DNA from: Nephrocerus scutellatus
Taxonomy: Eukaryota; Arthropoda; Insecta; Diptera; Pipunculidae
DNA length: 64,000 bases
Assembly: GCA_947095585.1 (NCBI GenBank)
Contig: OX352763.1
Coordinates: forward strand, 35,327,462-35,391,461
Direction: 5' to 3'
Shown one piece after another: positions 21,744 to 34,461 of the stretch. The position numbers were made by a program, and so were the translations under genes. A model generated the notes under the pieces. The model searched no databases. It saw only the letters and a program-made list of their open reading frames with translations, and had not been told where the DNA came from. Within the stretch, counting starts at the first letter, position 1; each line of letters opens with the position of its first letter.

Positions 21744-23305
21744 CTATGTTGTCAACATTGTCTGCGTAGGCCAGTATCCGGGTCATCTTACAAAGAATTG
21801 TTTCTCACACCGCTACATCAGAATATGGGATGGGTGACCGCATTTGTTGGCTTTAAGCAACCGTGCGCGTATTTCTGGTTCCATGCTGTTATCGGCTGCT
21901 ACAGTTGACCCGAGATAGTTAAAGGATTGCACTACTTAAAATTCGAGCTCCACCATTTTAATTGCTGGACCAATGTTGGATCTTATGCTCGCAGACGTGG
22001 CTACCATGTACTTTGTTTTGCTCTCAGTTATGTGCAGCGCCAGATTTCATGTTGCTGGCTCGATCTGGATAAAAGCTTCCTGTACAGCTCTTGGGTTTCT
22101 ACCAACAATGTCAATATCAATATCGTCTGCGTATCTGAATGGACTTTCAGAGGATTGTTCCTCTCGCCGTTACGTCAGAGTCTCGGATCACTTTCTCCAA
22201 CTCCAGGTTCAAGAGGACTCAGGCCAGTTCATCCCCTTTTCGGAGCCCGTTATAGACGTTGAATGGGCTTAATAGCGATCCGAATATTTGTAATTGGCTT
22301 ATAACATTGGTCATGGTCAACCTACATAGTCTTATCAGTTAATTTGGGATGCCGAATTCGAAATTGTTTTAAAAAGATCCGCTGGGATCCCATCTGATCC
22401 CAGTGCTTTATTATTTTTAAGCCGATTTATCGCTCTGCTAACTTCGTCTATGCTTGGTGGCGGCAGCATAGTATGATTTTCGGTCATTGGTGGAGCCTCA
22501 AATTCGTCAGTTAGCTGGCCATTTAGCAACTCATGAAAAGGCCCTTCCCATCGCCTTAAGACGCCTTTGAGATCGGCGATCAGATCACCCTATGTCTTTG
22601 CAGTATGTGCAACGTGTTGTATATTGCTTCACACCACGGACTCTTTGGTAGAACTTCCGCGCCTAGTGCGGTCCTTGTTCTAAGTACCGTTCTAGTTCTC
22701 TAGTTGTCTGTTCTAGTTCTCGGAGGAGATTCTTGTCCCAGGCTGCTTTCTTTCGACGGTGAACGGGTTTTTTAAATCTTCTGAGCTCTTTATATTCATC
22801 TTCGCGTGCCCGCGTTCTATGAGATTATTGAATTGCTCGGTACGAAACATTCTTACGTTCAGACGCTAGGGTCGTCATCAAACGAGTCGTTCTGATCTCT
22901 ACGACTACTGCCTAGGATGGAGTCAGCACTAGTAATTGTAGTATAGGCGTGTCGTCCGTTTCTCTTCTACACCCGATATCTCAGCCCCAGAACTTACTCT
23001 CGCTGCATTTAGTGCGAGTCCTATCGCTTGGTCGTAGTCGTTTCTGGTCTCTCCGTTGCAAAGAGCAGCCGTGTTGACTCGAATCTGATTCGCGGATGCA
23101 GTCTTTGTGATGAAGCAATCCGCGCTCGGAGTAAACATACCAACAAAATAGTGGTCCGGGTCGACGTTGACACATCGGTACGTTTGTACCTTCATCAGGT
23201 TTTGGTTGTGGCGGCGGTCTATCAATACGTGGTCTATGTGGTTGCAAGTGGCTCCATCGGGAGATAAGCGGGTGGTTTTGTGGATATTTTTACGCGCAAA
23301 CCTTG
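21744..23305 (-). mobile_element. RTE-1 LINE copy D with internal deletions
   Basis: Read on the minus strand, the endonuclease C-terminal half lies at 23247-22929 (DRRHNQNLMKVQTYRCVNVD, then DHYFVG). The linker and RT entry lie at 22620-22335 (PPSIDEVSRAINRLKNNKAL, then GSDGIPADL). A deletion of most of the RT fingers/palm follows, then the region around YADD (about 22120-22135, Tyr retained) and the thumb (to about 21849). A small displaced piece at 21744-21820 repeats the region near YADD. The leader and 3' end are missing and frameshifts are frequent. Confidence 0.85.
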
Positions 23306-23369
23306 TACTCGCAATGTTATCATAGACTGACTGGTGTAAGTTAATCAGCTCGTTTTAGGTACTCTCTGA

Positions 23370-23920
23370 TCTCGAGGCAATATTTTTAAGCTGATATATC
23401 GCTCTGCTAACTTGGTCATTGCTTGGTGGCGCAGCACAGCGTGCTCGTCGGTCATTGGTTGAGCCTTCTTCAGTTGTTAGCTGGCCATTTAGCAACTAAT
23501 GAAATTGCCCTTCCTATCGCTTCAACTTCCCACTGTTTAAAGCCATATTCAAACTTCGCACACATGTATATCTCCAATGAAACCACTTTCTGTAAAAATG
23601 ATTTCGAAAGTGATCGTGCCGAGGGGATTCCATATAACTTTTTCACATTCATATGTATCTCCGATTACAGAATTTACAAAAAATTTTAATTTTTATGGGT
23701 TGGTTCTTACCATATCTTCTGAGTTCTTTATTTATTACTTACGTGTTGCCTTTCTCGGCACAAAACATGCTTACGTTCAGGTAAAATCATTCGCCATCAT
23801 CAAACCAATCGTTTCGATCTTTAAGACAATATGTTTGTGGCGTTTCTATTTCTCTTCTACGCATGGCATCTCAGCCCCAGGAATTACTTTTCCTGTTTTT
23901 AACGCAAGCCCTATAACTAT
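23370..23920 (-). mobile_element. RTE-1 LINE fragment D2, interrupted by DTR copy 4
   Basis: Two RTE-1 pieces in minus orientation flank the DTR copy. 23370-23528 is the linker/RT entry (RAIxxL, PPPS region). 23713-23920 is the basic linker with 'atctcagccccaggaattac', the reverse of the region before RT. They are more diverged than copy D. Confidence 0.65.
23530..23712 (-). repeat. DTR element copy 4 (degenerate)
   Basis: The minus strand shows the DTR order in shortened form: right-end block 'cttcccactg', one unit with GCACACATGTATATCTCC and AACCACTTTCTGTAAAAA, then the left end TTTTTATGGGTTGGTT. It lies inside RTE-1 fragment D2, so it inserted after that LINE. Confidence 0.65.
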
Positions 23921-24889
23921 ATGCTTTAAATAGTTTTAATTTATTATCAACTCAGTTATTTAATTGAATACAAGATTTCCTTAAAATATGACATAAACAT
24001 AAAAAATATAGATTTCGCCTAAAGTAATAGTTGATTAGTTGTCCTTTTAATTTTTACGATTTTATTAAATACATAAATTGTTGAATAAAAAAAAAATATA
24101 ATAAAAAAATAATAAATGAATCCTGTTTCGTGTTGTAGTATCATCCTTTGTTGTTGTTCGTGTTCAAGGTTGAGTGTTTGCTTTGAACCATCTTGTCGCT
24201 CTGTCGTTAAATTCATTTTAGCCAAGTTACAAAATAACAAAACAGCGCGTAATCCTTGCCATCGAAATTCAATTTTGCTTTTATCCTTTCAATCCACTTA
24301 GGCCACCAGCCGCCATATGGAGTGATTATCTTAAAAATGTGTTGTTTGCTTACAACTCATAATCACAATGTTCGCCACTTCAGTTCGGGTGGCTTGTGAC
24401 AAATGTTTATTCGAATTTTTTGAAGAATCCATTAGTCTGTAGACGAAATCTACTTGAGTTAGAATACCCAAATATATTCGGCACAACGGGTGTAAGCAGC
24501 AACAATAGTAACCTTGTTTATTCAAGTACTGCCAGAGACATTTCATGGTAAGTTAACTCGAACAGTAAAATTCATACAAATATTTGTTGAATAACAAATT
24601 ACGATTTTGTGAGACTATTTCGGTCCTTTATATTTCAATATCAAATACCCATACGGGAACCCTTTTTGATAGAAAGCAACTGGAAAAGACGCGTGAAAAA
24701 GGGGAATAATTTTTTAAGAAATTTTTCTTCGCTAAGTTAATTTGCGATAGGAATATGACATCCTTAAACAGCTGTACGATGGACAGAATTCCTGTAATTT
24801 TCCCAAAGATGATATTTCATTAATACTATTTACCCTAGGAGAAGATCGTTACAAGACTGGCAAGCAATGTTCGACAGACCATGTTTGTA
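23921..24889. other. AT-rich spacer
   Basis: No gene seen. The small frames at 24116-24301 (+) and 24331-24546 (-) have no recognisable domain. Confidence 0.4.
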
Positions 24890-27420
24890 CAAGCTTGTTA
24901 AGGGAACAAGCCACCTCTAAAGAAAAAGACACGTTTTACTAGCGTCTAAGTAATTCATTATATCAACTACGAAAGAGTGACATCGTTATTTTGATGGGTG
25001 ACATTAACGCAAAAGTAGACAGCGACAACAGTGATTGGGATGATGTCATAGGAAAGCATGGCCTTGGTTCTATGAATGACAACGGTGAAAGGTTTGCTGA
25101 TATATGTTCTGATCGCAACCCTTTTCATTGGAGGCACAATTTTTCCCAAAAAAAACATCCACAAAGCCACCTGGACCTCTCCTGATCACATGTACAACAA
25201 CTAGATTGATCACATCGCTATAAGCCGCAAGTGGCGAGCATCGTTGCTGGACGTTAGAACCCGAAGAGCAGCTGACTTCTACAGCGACCACCACCTTGGG
25301 GTTGGCAGTGTGTGATTGAAATTCGCGGGCCACTCAACCACACAAAGTCAAACAACGAGAAAGCCAGCTGTAGCAGCACTGAAAGACCCAGATTTGAAAC
25401 TGCAATATGTATCCCGCATACAACAGTCTCTCTCTGAGAAACAGCCCCAAAGCCTAGAGTCTAAATGGAAGAAAACAGTAAATGCGTATACGGAAGCAGC
25501 CTCAAACCATTATAGGTTATCCCGACAAAACTAGAAAAGAATGGATATCAGATAGCACAGGAAAAACCATTCGTGAACGCTAATCCATCAAAGCAGAGTT
25601 AAACGCAGCATCGGGTGCCGAGCGAAGCGCATTAGCGCGGAAGTATAGGGATCTAGACCGACAAGTTGGCCGTTCAGCTAGAAACGACAAACGAGCACGG
25701 CTAAGCGACATCTCAACACAAGCACAGCTAGCTGCTGATAGCAGACAATATAGCACAGTCTACCAACTCGCTCGTAAGCTCGCCAACAAGAAACACCATA
25801 TCAACTACCCCGTTAAGGCAATATACGGCTCTTTGATCCTTATGGCGGATCAAGGCGGATTAACCCGCTGGACAGAACATTTTAAGAATGTTTTGAATTG
25901 TACTTCGCCAGGCACGTCCATCAACCCACATATGCACCCTAATAGGTTACTTAACATCAGCGTCTCTACTTCTTCGTAGGAGGAGATAAGGACAACAATT
26001 CGATTATTGCAATCAGGTAAAGCAGCAGGCAATGACAACATCTACGCAGAACTCCTGCAAGCCGACGTTGAGTTAACTACGCGAACATTGCATGCGATAT
26101 ATCAAGGTATCTGGGAATCTGAATCCATTCCATCGTCGTTAAAAGAAGCCTTAATAGTCAAAATCCACAAGAAAGGTGATTTGAGCAAATGCGAAAACTG
26201 GAGAGGAATTACCCTGCTAAACATCACAAACAAAGTGATCTCCTCTATAATAGCTAGGCACTTACGGAATGCATTAGAGCCAATTTTGAGAAATGAACAA
26301 CTAGGTTTCGTCCAAACCGCTCTTGTACTGATCAAAGTTACACCCTGCGAATAATCATTGAACAGTCAGTTGAGTATAGATCTCCTCTGTATATGGTTTT
26401 TGTAGATTTTAAACGCGCTTTTGATGATGTGTCAGATTTTGTCTAGCTATGGTGTTTCGGAAAAACTCATTAACATCATTAAGGATGTTAATCATCATCC
26501 TTTCAACATCTACTCGGGAGTCAAGCAAGGGTGCACCCTCTCACAGTTGCTTTTCACAATTGTCATCGACTGGGTGATGAAAATATTAACCCGTACTCCA
26601 TCGGGTTTGCCATGGAATGTTTTTCACCGCTTAGAACCCTGGACTATGCCGATGATATCTGTCTCCTATCACAATTGCTAGGTGACGTGGAGCGAAAATT
26701 AAACTCACTAGAACTCCATGCTAACAAAGTGGGTTTAAACGTCAAACGTCTCAAAAACAAAACTACTTCGCGTTAACGCTAGTGGAACATATGATCTCTC
26801 GATTGACGGACACCATATAGGGGAAATCGACAAGTTTTGTTACTTGGGCAGCTGGACATCAAAAAATGGTGGTACTGACTCGGATGTGTGCTCTCCTGTA
26901 AACAAGGCGCGACACTCCTATAGTATGCTAATTAATATCTGGAACTCCTCGCAAATCTCCCGGAATCTGAAGCTAACGATCTTCAGATGTAACGTTCTCT
27001 CAGTACTTTTGTATGGCTGCGAAACATGGAAAGTTACAGAGTCAATTGCGACGCACCTCCAAGTCTTCGTCAACAAGTGCTTAAGGAGGATACTGAGAAT
27101 AAGATGGACGGACATTATCACCAGTCAAAACTTGTGGAGAGTAACGCAGCAGGAAGTAATCGCGATCACCATCAGACGACAAAAAGGGAGCTGGATTGGC
27201 TACACTTTGAGAAAGCCAGCGGACAATATTATAGCTAGAAGCTAGCTAGCCGAGTTGGCCGTCCTAGCAAGACATGGAAAAGGACAATCGAAGATGAAGC
27301 AAGATCCAAGGGGACCGAGTGGCGTCTCTTGAAACCTCAGGCGATAAATCGAGTTCGTTGACGGGCGTTTGTAGAATCCTTATGCTACCCCGCAGAGTAA
27401 AGAAAAGAAAGAAAGAAAGA
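24890..27420 (+). mobile_element. RTE-2 LINE: endonuclease plus RT, (AAAG)n tail
   Basis: A second LINE family. The APE endonuclease is at 24935-25320 (LMGDINAKVDSDN, then HGLGSMNDNGERFADICSD, an IDHIAISRKW-like block near 25207, and the DHHLGVG His block near 25285). The linker runs to about 25980. RT spans 26007-26790 (GKAAGNDNIYAELLQ, IHKKGDLSKCENWRGITLLN, FVDFKRAFDDV, GVKQGCTLSQLLF, then LDYADDICLLS with YADD at about 26647). The C-terminal region follows at 26800-27390 (YLGSWTSKNGGT, LLYGCETWKVT, and a frameshifted RVR-RAFVESLC end). The 3' end carries an AAAG-repeat tail (27401-27420). At least six frameshifts or stops make it inactive. The 5' end is truncated within the endonuclease. 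Confidence 0.88.
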
Positions 27421-27439
27421 CGTTGTATTGGGCACAGGA

Positions 27440-28060
27440 TCCAGCCTTCTGACATCGTTTATTCCTTCTATACTTTCGATATTAATTTATGAATTGCTCG
27501 GTGTAATGCGGGCTCTTCAGATTTATTTTGGTCGCTAAGATGATCCCGAGGCCTTATTATTTTTTTGGTCAATTTGCCGCTCTGCATTTTTGTTCTATCC
27601 TTTGTAACGGTAGCATTAGTGTGGTCGTCGGTCATTGTTGGAAAATCCAATTTCTCCGAAAGCTGTCCATATAGAAAATAATGAAAGTTGTCTTCCCATC
27701 GCTGCAAGAGTCGACGATCCAAATTACCCTCAAAAATGGAGTTACCAGTAATAGTGACAACATTAGGTGTGCTCATTTATGTCCTACGCCCGCCAACTCA
27801 GCCCTAGGACTTTCCATCCCGTTATTTTACGCGAGTCATATAGCTTTAGCATTGTTATTTCTGATTCCGTAATGCATTATTTTTTACGGGGCTCGTGTCA
27901 ACTTTATTGCGACGAGACCTACCCAATCAATTTGATTTTTTCTTTTTTGGGTTAAAATACCGACGCAGTTGATCGCAGTTTCCTCAGTCATACTTGCATA
28001 CATACCACAAGCATGTTATTCCCCTTATTCTGCTGATGGCTTCCCGCTGACCGATAATAA
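27440..28060 (-). mobile_element. RTE-1 LINE copy E, heavily deleted
   Basis: The minus strand starts with the RTE-1 leader near 28060-28010 (CATCAGCAGAATAAGGGG). It jumps across the endonuclease and resumes in the linker and RT entry at 27776-27468 (LLQRWEDNFHYFLYGQLSEK, then TMTDDH). It ends at about 27440. Divergence is high. Confidence 0.7.
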
Positions 28061-29104
28061 AAATTAAGTAAGCAAAAAAGAACCAACCTCACTTTAATAA
28101 CTTTTCCACTCTGATGATGGTAAGTGTAAAATATATTGGGTATACAAAAACGTTTCTCTTAGTCAAAGCTGAAAATCGAATACAAATTGCCTAAGGCAAG
28201 AGATTATGATACGAGTATTCAATCCCAACAGATCCCTACATTTTATCTAAATAAATAAATGTATACAGTGACGGCAAACATTGAATCGAAACAATGGCGT
28301 ACCAATTGCAAAGCCTAATACAAATGTTCACATCTAATCAACCAGCAAAGCACATCAAACGCCTTTAGAATTGGGAATTTATCAGAGAATATCGGTTCAC
28401 GTATATTTCAGCATTGAGCCATCAGTAATATAATTCAAACATCAACACGTCGACAGACTTTGCCGTTAAAAATCAACGGACACACAATCATACCTCCGAA
28501 ATTTATCCATCACTGTACAATAAAAACAAATACCCTCAGGGATTATTCTTCAGACGCAAAAAAGCCTTTCAAAATTCCATCTATATCGCACGAGGTTGAT
28601 AAACTTCAATGGCTGTGAACACTGTGTGGTGGCAAATGTTTAGGGAATCCCAAAAACAAGGTGCAGAAGAAAAATCTACGAAGGAATCCGAGAAATAACG
28701 TTTCACTTAAGTGGAGGTCGTCAAACTTTTGCCAGAAGGAAAATGCGAAATGAAAAACTAAAACGACAAAACGTTTATCCAAAGCACCAACGGAGCACAA
28801 GAGATGGAAACTGGATATGGTGGCGGTAGGATTTTCCCCAAATACTCGTATCTATCCTCAGTTGATGCGGCTGTAAAATGCTTGAAGCGATGAAAAGCCG
28901 CTTGGATTTTGAATTCCAAAAGTGATGCCTATTTAATTAGTAGCTTCTATTCAGCTGAAATTCAAAGCGAAAGCGTGCCAGAGCTGAGCAAAAAAATTCT
29001 CACTTTTCGTCGACCGGTGTTTTTAAAATTAGCGATTTCGTTGAGTATCTTTTTTTATTGCACTAGAAGCAAATTATAGTTGACTATGGTCCGTTATTCA
29101 TCAG
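28061..29104. other. Spacer, no gene recognised
   Basis: Open frames up to 64 codons occur without motifs. I see no element boundaries. Confidence 0.4.
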
Positions 29105-32100
29105 AATCATCAGATTTGCACGTGGCTGTAACTATCTCTGATTGGTGGAATTGCGATCAAGCCTCCACGTGGTGTCCGCCGTTAATTTTTCTCCAATACA
29201 AGAAAGTCTGAATGATCGCGCTAGTCCATGCAAAGTAAGGTTGGCGCGAGGCCAATAACCTCGCCCGTAAAAAATCTTTATTACCCAAACCCAAAATCAG
29301 CCTCGGATACACTGGAACGACGACGAGCACGGCAACGATAGTAGCTACATAGTTCAAGATTTTTTTCATGGAAACTGTACAGAGTTCGAGCTGCATAGCC
29401 GATATCCTGTCTAAATATAATGCTGACATAACAGCAATCCCGGAGATGCAGTGGACTGGGAATGGTGTCTTACAAAATTGAGAATATGACATAATATACA
29501 GCTGTCATGCAAGACATGAGCTGCTCGAGGTGGGGTTTCTAGTCAGAAAAAAAAATGAAACCCACCGTTATCAGCTTTAAAGCAGTAAATGAACGGCTAC
29601 ACATCCTTCGCGTTCGAGGCAGTTTTAAAAACATAAGCCTCATAAACGCTTACGCACCTACAGAGGATTCCCCAGATAATGAAAAAGAAGAATTCTTTGG
29701 ATCAGTCGAACGGGAACTCCATGCCTGTCCTCAGTACGATGTAAAAATCCTTCTGGGGGATATAAATGCCAAAAAAGGTAGGGAGCCAGTATTTATTCAT
29801 GCAGTACATTGGCATCCATAGCTAGCACGAGAACACTAATGACAATGGACAACGAGTCATAAAGATGGCAGCAAGCAATAATTTGTTAGTTACGAGGACA
29901 AGGTTTGCGCTTAAAAATATCCACAAAGCCACCTGGGTATCTCCTGATGGAGCCACTCGCAACCAGGTAGACCAAGTGTTGATAGACCGCCGCCACAACC
30001 CGAACCTGATGACCGAGGTGCCAATGTCGACTCGGACCACTATCTTGCTGGTGTAGTGCTACGAGCTAAGAGCTCAGAAGTTATGAAAAAACGGTTCACC
30101 GGCGAAGGAAAACAGCCTGGGAGAAGAATCTCGCCAGTGAACTGGAACAGTACATGGAGCGATGACCACACCAGGCGCAGAAGTTATACCAAAGAGTCCG
30201 CGGTATAACGCAATATACACCACATTGCACATACTGCAAAGACAAAGATAGTAATGTGGTCGCCGATCTCAAATGCATCTTAGATCGATAGGAAAAGCAC
30301 TACTATGAGTTGCTTAATGGCCAGCGAACTGACGAATTGGAGGCTCCACCAGTGACCGAAGACCACACTGTTCTGCCGGTACCAAGCATAGACGAAGTTA
30401 ACAGAGCGATAAATCAGCTCAAAAATAATAAGGCCCTGGGATGTGGTGATATCCCAGCGGAGCAGATTAAAACAGGAGACCCGCAAAACACCAATCAATT
30501 CTTGAACTAATAGTGCAATTATGGGAAGAAGAAGCGATTCCAGAAGACTGACGAAGAGGCATACTGTGCACCATACCTAAGAAAGGAGATATCACAACCT
30601 GCAACAATTATCGTGGTATAACGTTGTTGAATACCGCGTATTAGATTTTCCTCTATCCTTCAAGACAGGATAGCCCTATACGCTAAAGTCATCATTGGTC
30701 CATACCAGTGTGGCTTCATCCCAGGCAAATCAACAACTGATCAGATCTACACCCGAAGGCAGGTGATGGAAAAATGTCTAGAGTTTCAAAACTCACTACA
30801 CCATCTTTTTATACACTTTTAAGCCGCCTATAATAGCATAGCCAGAGTAGAACTTTATAAAGCCATGAGATAATTCGGCATCCCAAATAAACTGACACGG
30901 CTATGTATGTTGACCATAACCAATGTTATAAGCCAAGTAAAAGTATCCGGATTACTATCAAGCCCATTCAACGTCTATAACGGGCTCCGACAAGGGGATG
31001 GACTGGCCTACGTCCTCTTCAACCTGGCGTTGAAGAAAATGATCCGAGACTCTGACGTAAAGCCGAGATGAACAATTCTCTATAAGTCCACTCATAAACT
31101 GGCTTACGCAGACGATATTGACATCGTTGGTAGAAACCGAAGAGCTGTAAAGGAAGTATTCATCCAGATCGAATAGGCGGCATGAAATCTGGGGCTGCAC
31201 ATAAATGAGACAAAACAAAATACATGGTGGCCACGTCTGCGAGTAGAAAACCCAACAATTCAAATAGTGGAGCGCGAATTTGAAGTAGTGCAATCCTTTA
31301 ACTATCTCAGGTCAAATGTAGCAGCCGATAACCAGAAATACACGCACGGTTGCTTATAGCCAACAAAGCCTACTATAGTCTGTCAAGACTCTTCAAATCC
31401 AGGAACTTAACCATACCATCCAAGCTACTGGAACATAAGACAATGGTCATACCAGTACTAACATATATGGATCCGAGACTTGGGTGCTTAGCAAAAAGCA
31501 TTCTGACCTCTTAACCGCGTTAGAGAGAAAAGTCTTACGGAGAATTGTTGGCTCCGTATGTTAGGCAGGACGATTCCGGAGTCTCTATAATTATGATTTC
31601 TACGAGCGTTACTCATCATCATTCTTTGATTGGGACGAACCCTGCTTACCTAGCTTTCGCCATTAAGCATGCTCATGAACTAAGTATATTTAGCGGTTCT
31701 CGTAAAACTGTAAGCTCCCGCGTTTCATCCCCAGAAATAGCTAGGTCCTCAACCAAAGTTGTCCTCAGACCGTACAACCTTATTATGCCTTATTGTCTGT
31801 GGGCACAGACAACTCCCGCGGTACCAACCCGACCTTGATGAGATCTGACATCAAGGGACTCAGTTCGTTCAGTATGAGTGCCTCGGGTTAGCTACGCTTC
31901 AGCCTTGGCAGCACATCGTCCGGAACTGCGAAGCCTATCTATCATTTGTCACTAGGATACCGTGCTATCCTATAATTATTCCGTCTGTCCCTAACACAGA
32001 CCTGTACGAATTGTACGAAATGAACCACTTAATACGAAGACTTGCCCATAAGGGAATTCTAGGTACCAGGAGTTCACTTTGAGTCGCATACTCTAAGCAC

Positions 32101-32440
32101 CCGTGGCCCTTATATAATATCCCGTGGTAAAGCGCAGCTCCCTAACCATGAATAGATTAAGATGCAATTGCAACCCCCACGGGGAGGCTCCTAGCAGGAC
32201 GCACCTAGCTCGCATGAGTGAAGATGATCCTGCTCGAAAAGTCCTTTGCGGTAGGATTTATGCAACACGACAACGAGGCCGGCCAAGCCTATGCTGTAAG
32301 GATAGCGTAGACCAGAACGCCCAGAGTTTAGGGATGCCAAACTGGATGACATCGGCTCGAAATTGGGACCGGTGGAGAGATTTTTTGCGGGGGGCCAGGA
32401 CCGGACACCGGTTGTAGAGCCAAATATGATGATGATGATG
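29105..32440 (+). mobile_element. RTE-1 LINE copy F, nearly full length, with a foreign insert
   Basis: The most complete RTE-1 copy. It has the leader (29105-29350), endonuclease N-terminal block (about 29400-29820: EMQWTGNGVLQ-like, NAYAPTEDSPDNEKEEFFGS, LLGDINAKKG), endonuclease C-terminal block (29860-30060: IHKATWVSPDG, VDQVLIDRRHNPNLM), a deletion, linker (30060-30300), and RT (30310-31200: EVNRAINQLKNNKALG and an intact YADD at 31105-31116). The post-palm region follows (31255-31610, YGSETWVLSKKHSDLL-like), and the terminal 3' block (32180-32440) ends GAGCCAAATATGATGATGATG. An unrelated insert sits at 31610-32177. Frameshifts and stops (for example a TAA near 30060) prevent activity. 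Confidence 0.9.
31610..32177. other. Unidentified 570-bp insert inside RTE-1 copy F
   Basis: Against the copy at 56400-56480, RTE-1 homology stops after GAGCGTTAC (31609) and resumes at AGGCTCC (32183). The insert replaces about 33 bases of the element. It is GC-richer than its surroundings. One plus-strand frame is open for about 75 codons (31852-32082) and includes LYELYEMNHLIRRLAHKG, followed by a stop. The left edge starts TCATCATCAT, which on the minus strand would be an ATGATGA tail. It may therefore be a 5'-truncated LINE inserted in reverse. I do not recognise the family. Confidence 0.5.
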
Positions 32441-32547
32441 ATATCCATACATTATACATTATATTTCCAAAACCTTTATTGTAAGTGACATTATGTTAAA
32501 TATAAATATATTTGTTACCAGATCTAAATGTGATGATAATGATTAAA

Positions 32548-32625
32548 AGGTTGGATAGATTTTTGCCGGAGTTCACATCCAGACCTCTTATGTAGCGAGC
32601 CAAATATGATAATGATGACAACAAG
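32548..32625 (+). mobile_element. RTE-1 3'-end fragment
   Basis: About 75 diverged bases of the RTE-1 3' terminus ending GAGCCAAATATGATAATGATGA. It lies about 110 bp downstream of copy F's end. Confidence 0.65.
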
Positions 32626-32799
32626 TGTTCTCTAATTCAAAGCTGATAATCGAAATTGCCTGAGGCAAGAGTTCATGATATCCAATGCCTACAAAACTAT
32701 AAGTACTATGCAACAGTTAACTAACACTTTATGTGTCCGTACCTGTCTTTTTCGAAGAATGAGAATATATTATATTTTATAGACACAAGCAATACAATC

Positions 32800-32935
32800 C
32801 TTTTATCATCATCATATTTGGCTCTACGACCGGTGTCCGGTCCTGCATTCCAAACCGGTGTCCGATCCTGGCCTCCCGCAAAAAATCTCTCCACCGGTCC
32901 CGATTTCGAGCCGATGTCATCCAGTTTTCCTTTCA
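32800..32935 (-). mobile_element. RTE-1 3'-end fragment, opposite orientation
   Basis: The minus strand carries the RTE-1 terminal block with the ATGATGATG tail at 32806-32815. A short internal duplication of the ACCGGTGTCC motif is visible at 32828-32870. It is 5'-truncated. Confidence 0.85.
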
Positions 32936-33504
32936 TGGACCGAATATAATTATACAGTCAACAGTGCGTGTTGTTGTTGGTTGAATTCAATAACCAGTGA
33001 CACGTACGAGAAAACACTGTGTACACCTTGCCTACACAATTTGCTTGATGTGCAATAAATTCGTTAATTGCTTGCATATGGCAAACAGAAAGTATCGCCA
33101 AGCACTCAAGATGTAATACCAGCAAAGCCTATATCTATCATATCACCAATTATCCTGTAGACGAGATGGTCGTACCACATGTAGAGAAAACAAACGAGTC
33201 CGTGTTGGGTAATAAAGATTGAAGCATATTGCTGGAAAAGGGAATCGTGCGACACATCAGGCAGATTATTGTAGAGCAACTCATGCATTTTGTAACGCTT
33301 CTACAGGATGTTTTCTTGTTAGGAACAATGCAGATGCAGCTGTTTCCATATTGTCAATCAAAATTCCTATCAGAATATTTCATTGAAAGTTTTAACTAAC
33401 AAGTGACTTCTTTATCTTTTCTATTTTTTCTTTTCCAGATAAAAACCAACCATCAACATCTCATCGATCAACATCAATAGAGTGCCGTTCGGTTTTTCGC
33501 CGTC

Positions 33505-33954
33505 ATGTCCAGCAGTCATCAGCATCATCAGCAAACGGCCAACAGCATTGCAGCAAATCAGAAAATTAGCCCAGATTTAGAGGCCAAATGGAGGGAGCTG
33601 CCCGATAAATATCTCATGATAATTGCTCAATTCCTGTCGGGCCACATCAACGACACCGACGCCTATGACAAATACAATGGGCCCGTCCTCAAGACCAGCA
33701 TTAAGTCGGTCTATTGGATATTTCTCATCCAGTATGCCGTGCTGGCGACACTTGGAATATTCATGAATGTCGCCATTATCGCATATATCATGTACCACAA
33801 ACTGTACAAGGATGTCACGCATTCGTTTATTGTTAATTTGGCGTTGTGCCATGTTGTTCAGTGTGCGATTGTATTGCCAATAACGCTGATGGTCATGCTG
33901 ATACAGAACTGGATATTCGGGCAGTTTTTGTGTTTCTTCCTGCCAATGTTGCAG
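33505..33954 (+). CDS. Orphan class A GPCR, first coding exon (N-terminus, TM1-TM2, start of TM3)
   Basis: The exon encodes 150 residues. The N-terminal tail of about 70 residues is His/Gln-rich and carries one N-glycosylation site (HINDT), typical of a plasma-membrane receptor. TM1 follows (about 76-98, with the conserved Asn in LGIFMNVAIIAYI), then TM2 (about 109-132, NLALCHVVQCAIVLPIT) and the ECL1/TM3 entry with the WxFGQFxC motif whose Cys normally pairs with ECL2. The start is the first Met after a pyrimidine-rich acceptor (AG at 33437-33438), giving a 66-nt leader in this exon. The exon ends in phase 0 at CAG|GTAAGT. An odd feature is position 2.50, normally Asp, which is His here. Ligand and G protein cannot be inferred. 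Confidence 0.88.
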
Positions 33955-34461
33955 GTAAGTGATTTATGGTGTAGAGCGGGGCAGGGTGAAAACGTGATGT
34001 TATTTATTGACTTTGGAGGACAAAGGTTGAACGTTAGAAATTCCAAGTTTATATTAATATATATATACTGTTGTATATAGGACATTTGACGAAAGACTTA
34101 CTTATATTTCATTTGTATGGGTGTTTATTGCTTGTGGGCATTCGATTTTGTCTTCCGGAAATAAACATTTGAATCGAATAGAGATACGTTTATAGCTTTT
34201 ACAGTCAGTGACCGAAATCCAATCCAATGAAACATCGAAGCGTCACGTGCTATGAGGTGTGTGCGTGCGTATGAGACTCTATTGAGATTAAAAGGATTTT
34301 ATTTGAACCAACGAAAATTAAAATTGCTGTGGGGTGTCCAGTGAATTTAGACGAAATGGGATTTGTGTCTAAAAATGTACATGCACAACAGACATGCGGT
34401 CGCGAGAAGCTAGTCCTGTCGCGCCGATTATTATTATAGGTAACTATTGAATTTGATAAAC

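Noticed and set aside
33106..33288. 60-codon minus-strand frame upstream of the GPCR
   Set aside because: Hydrophobic but without recognised motifs, start context or splice sites.
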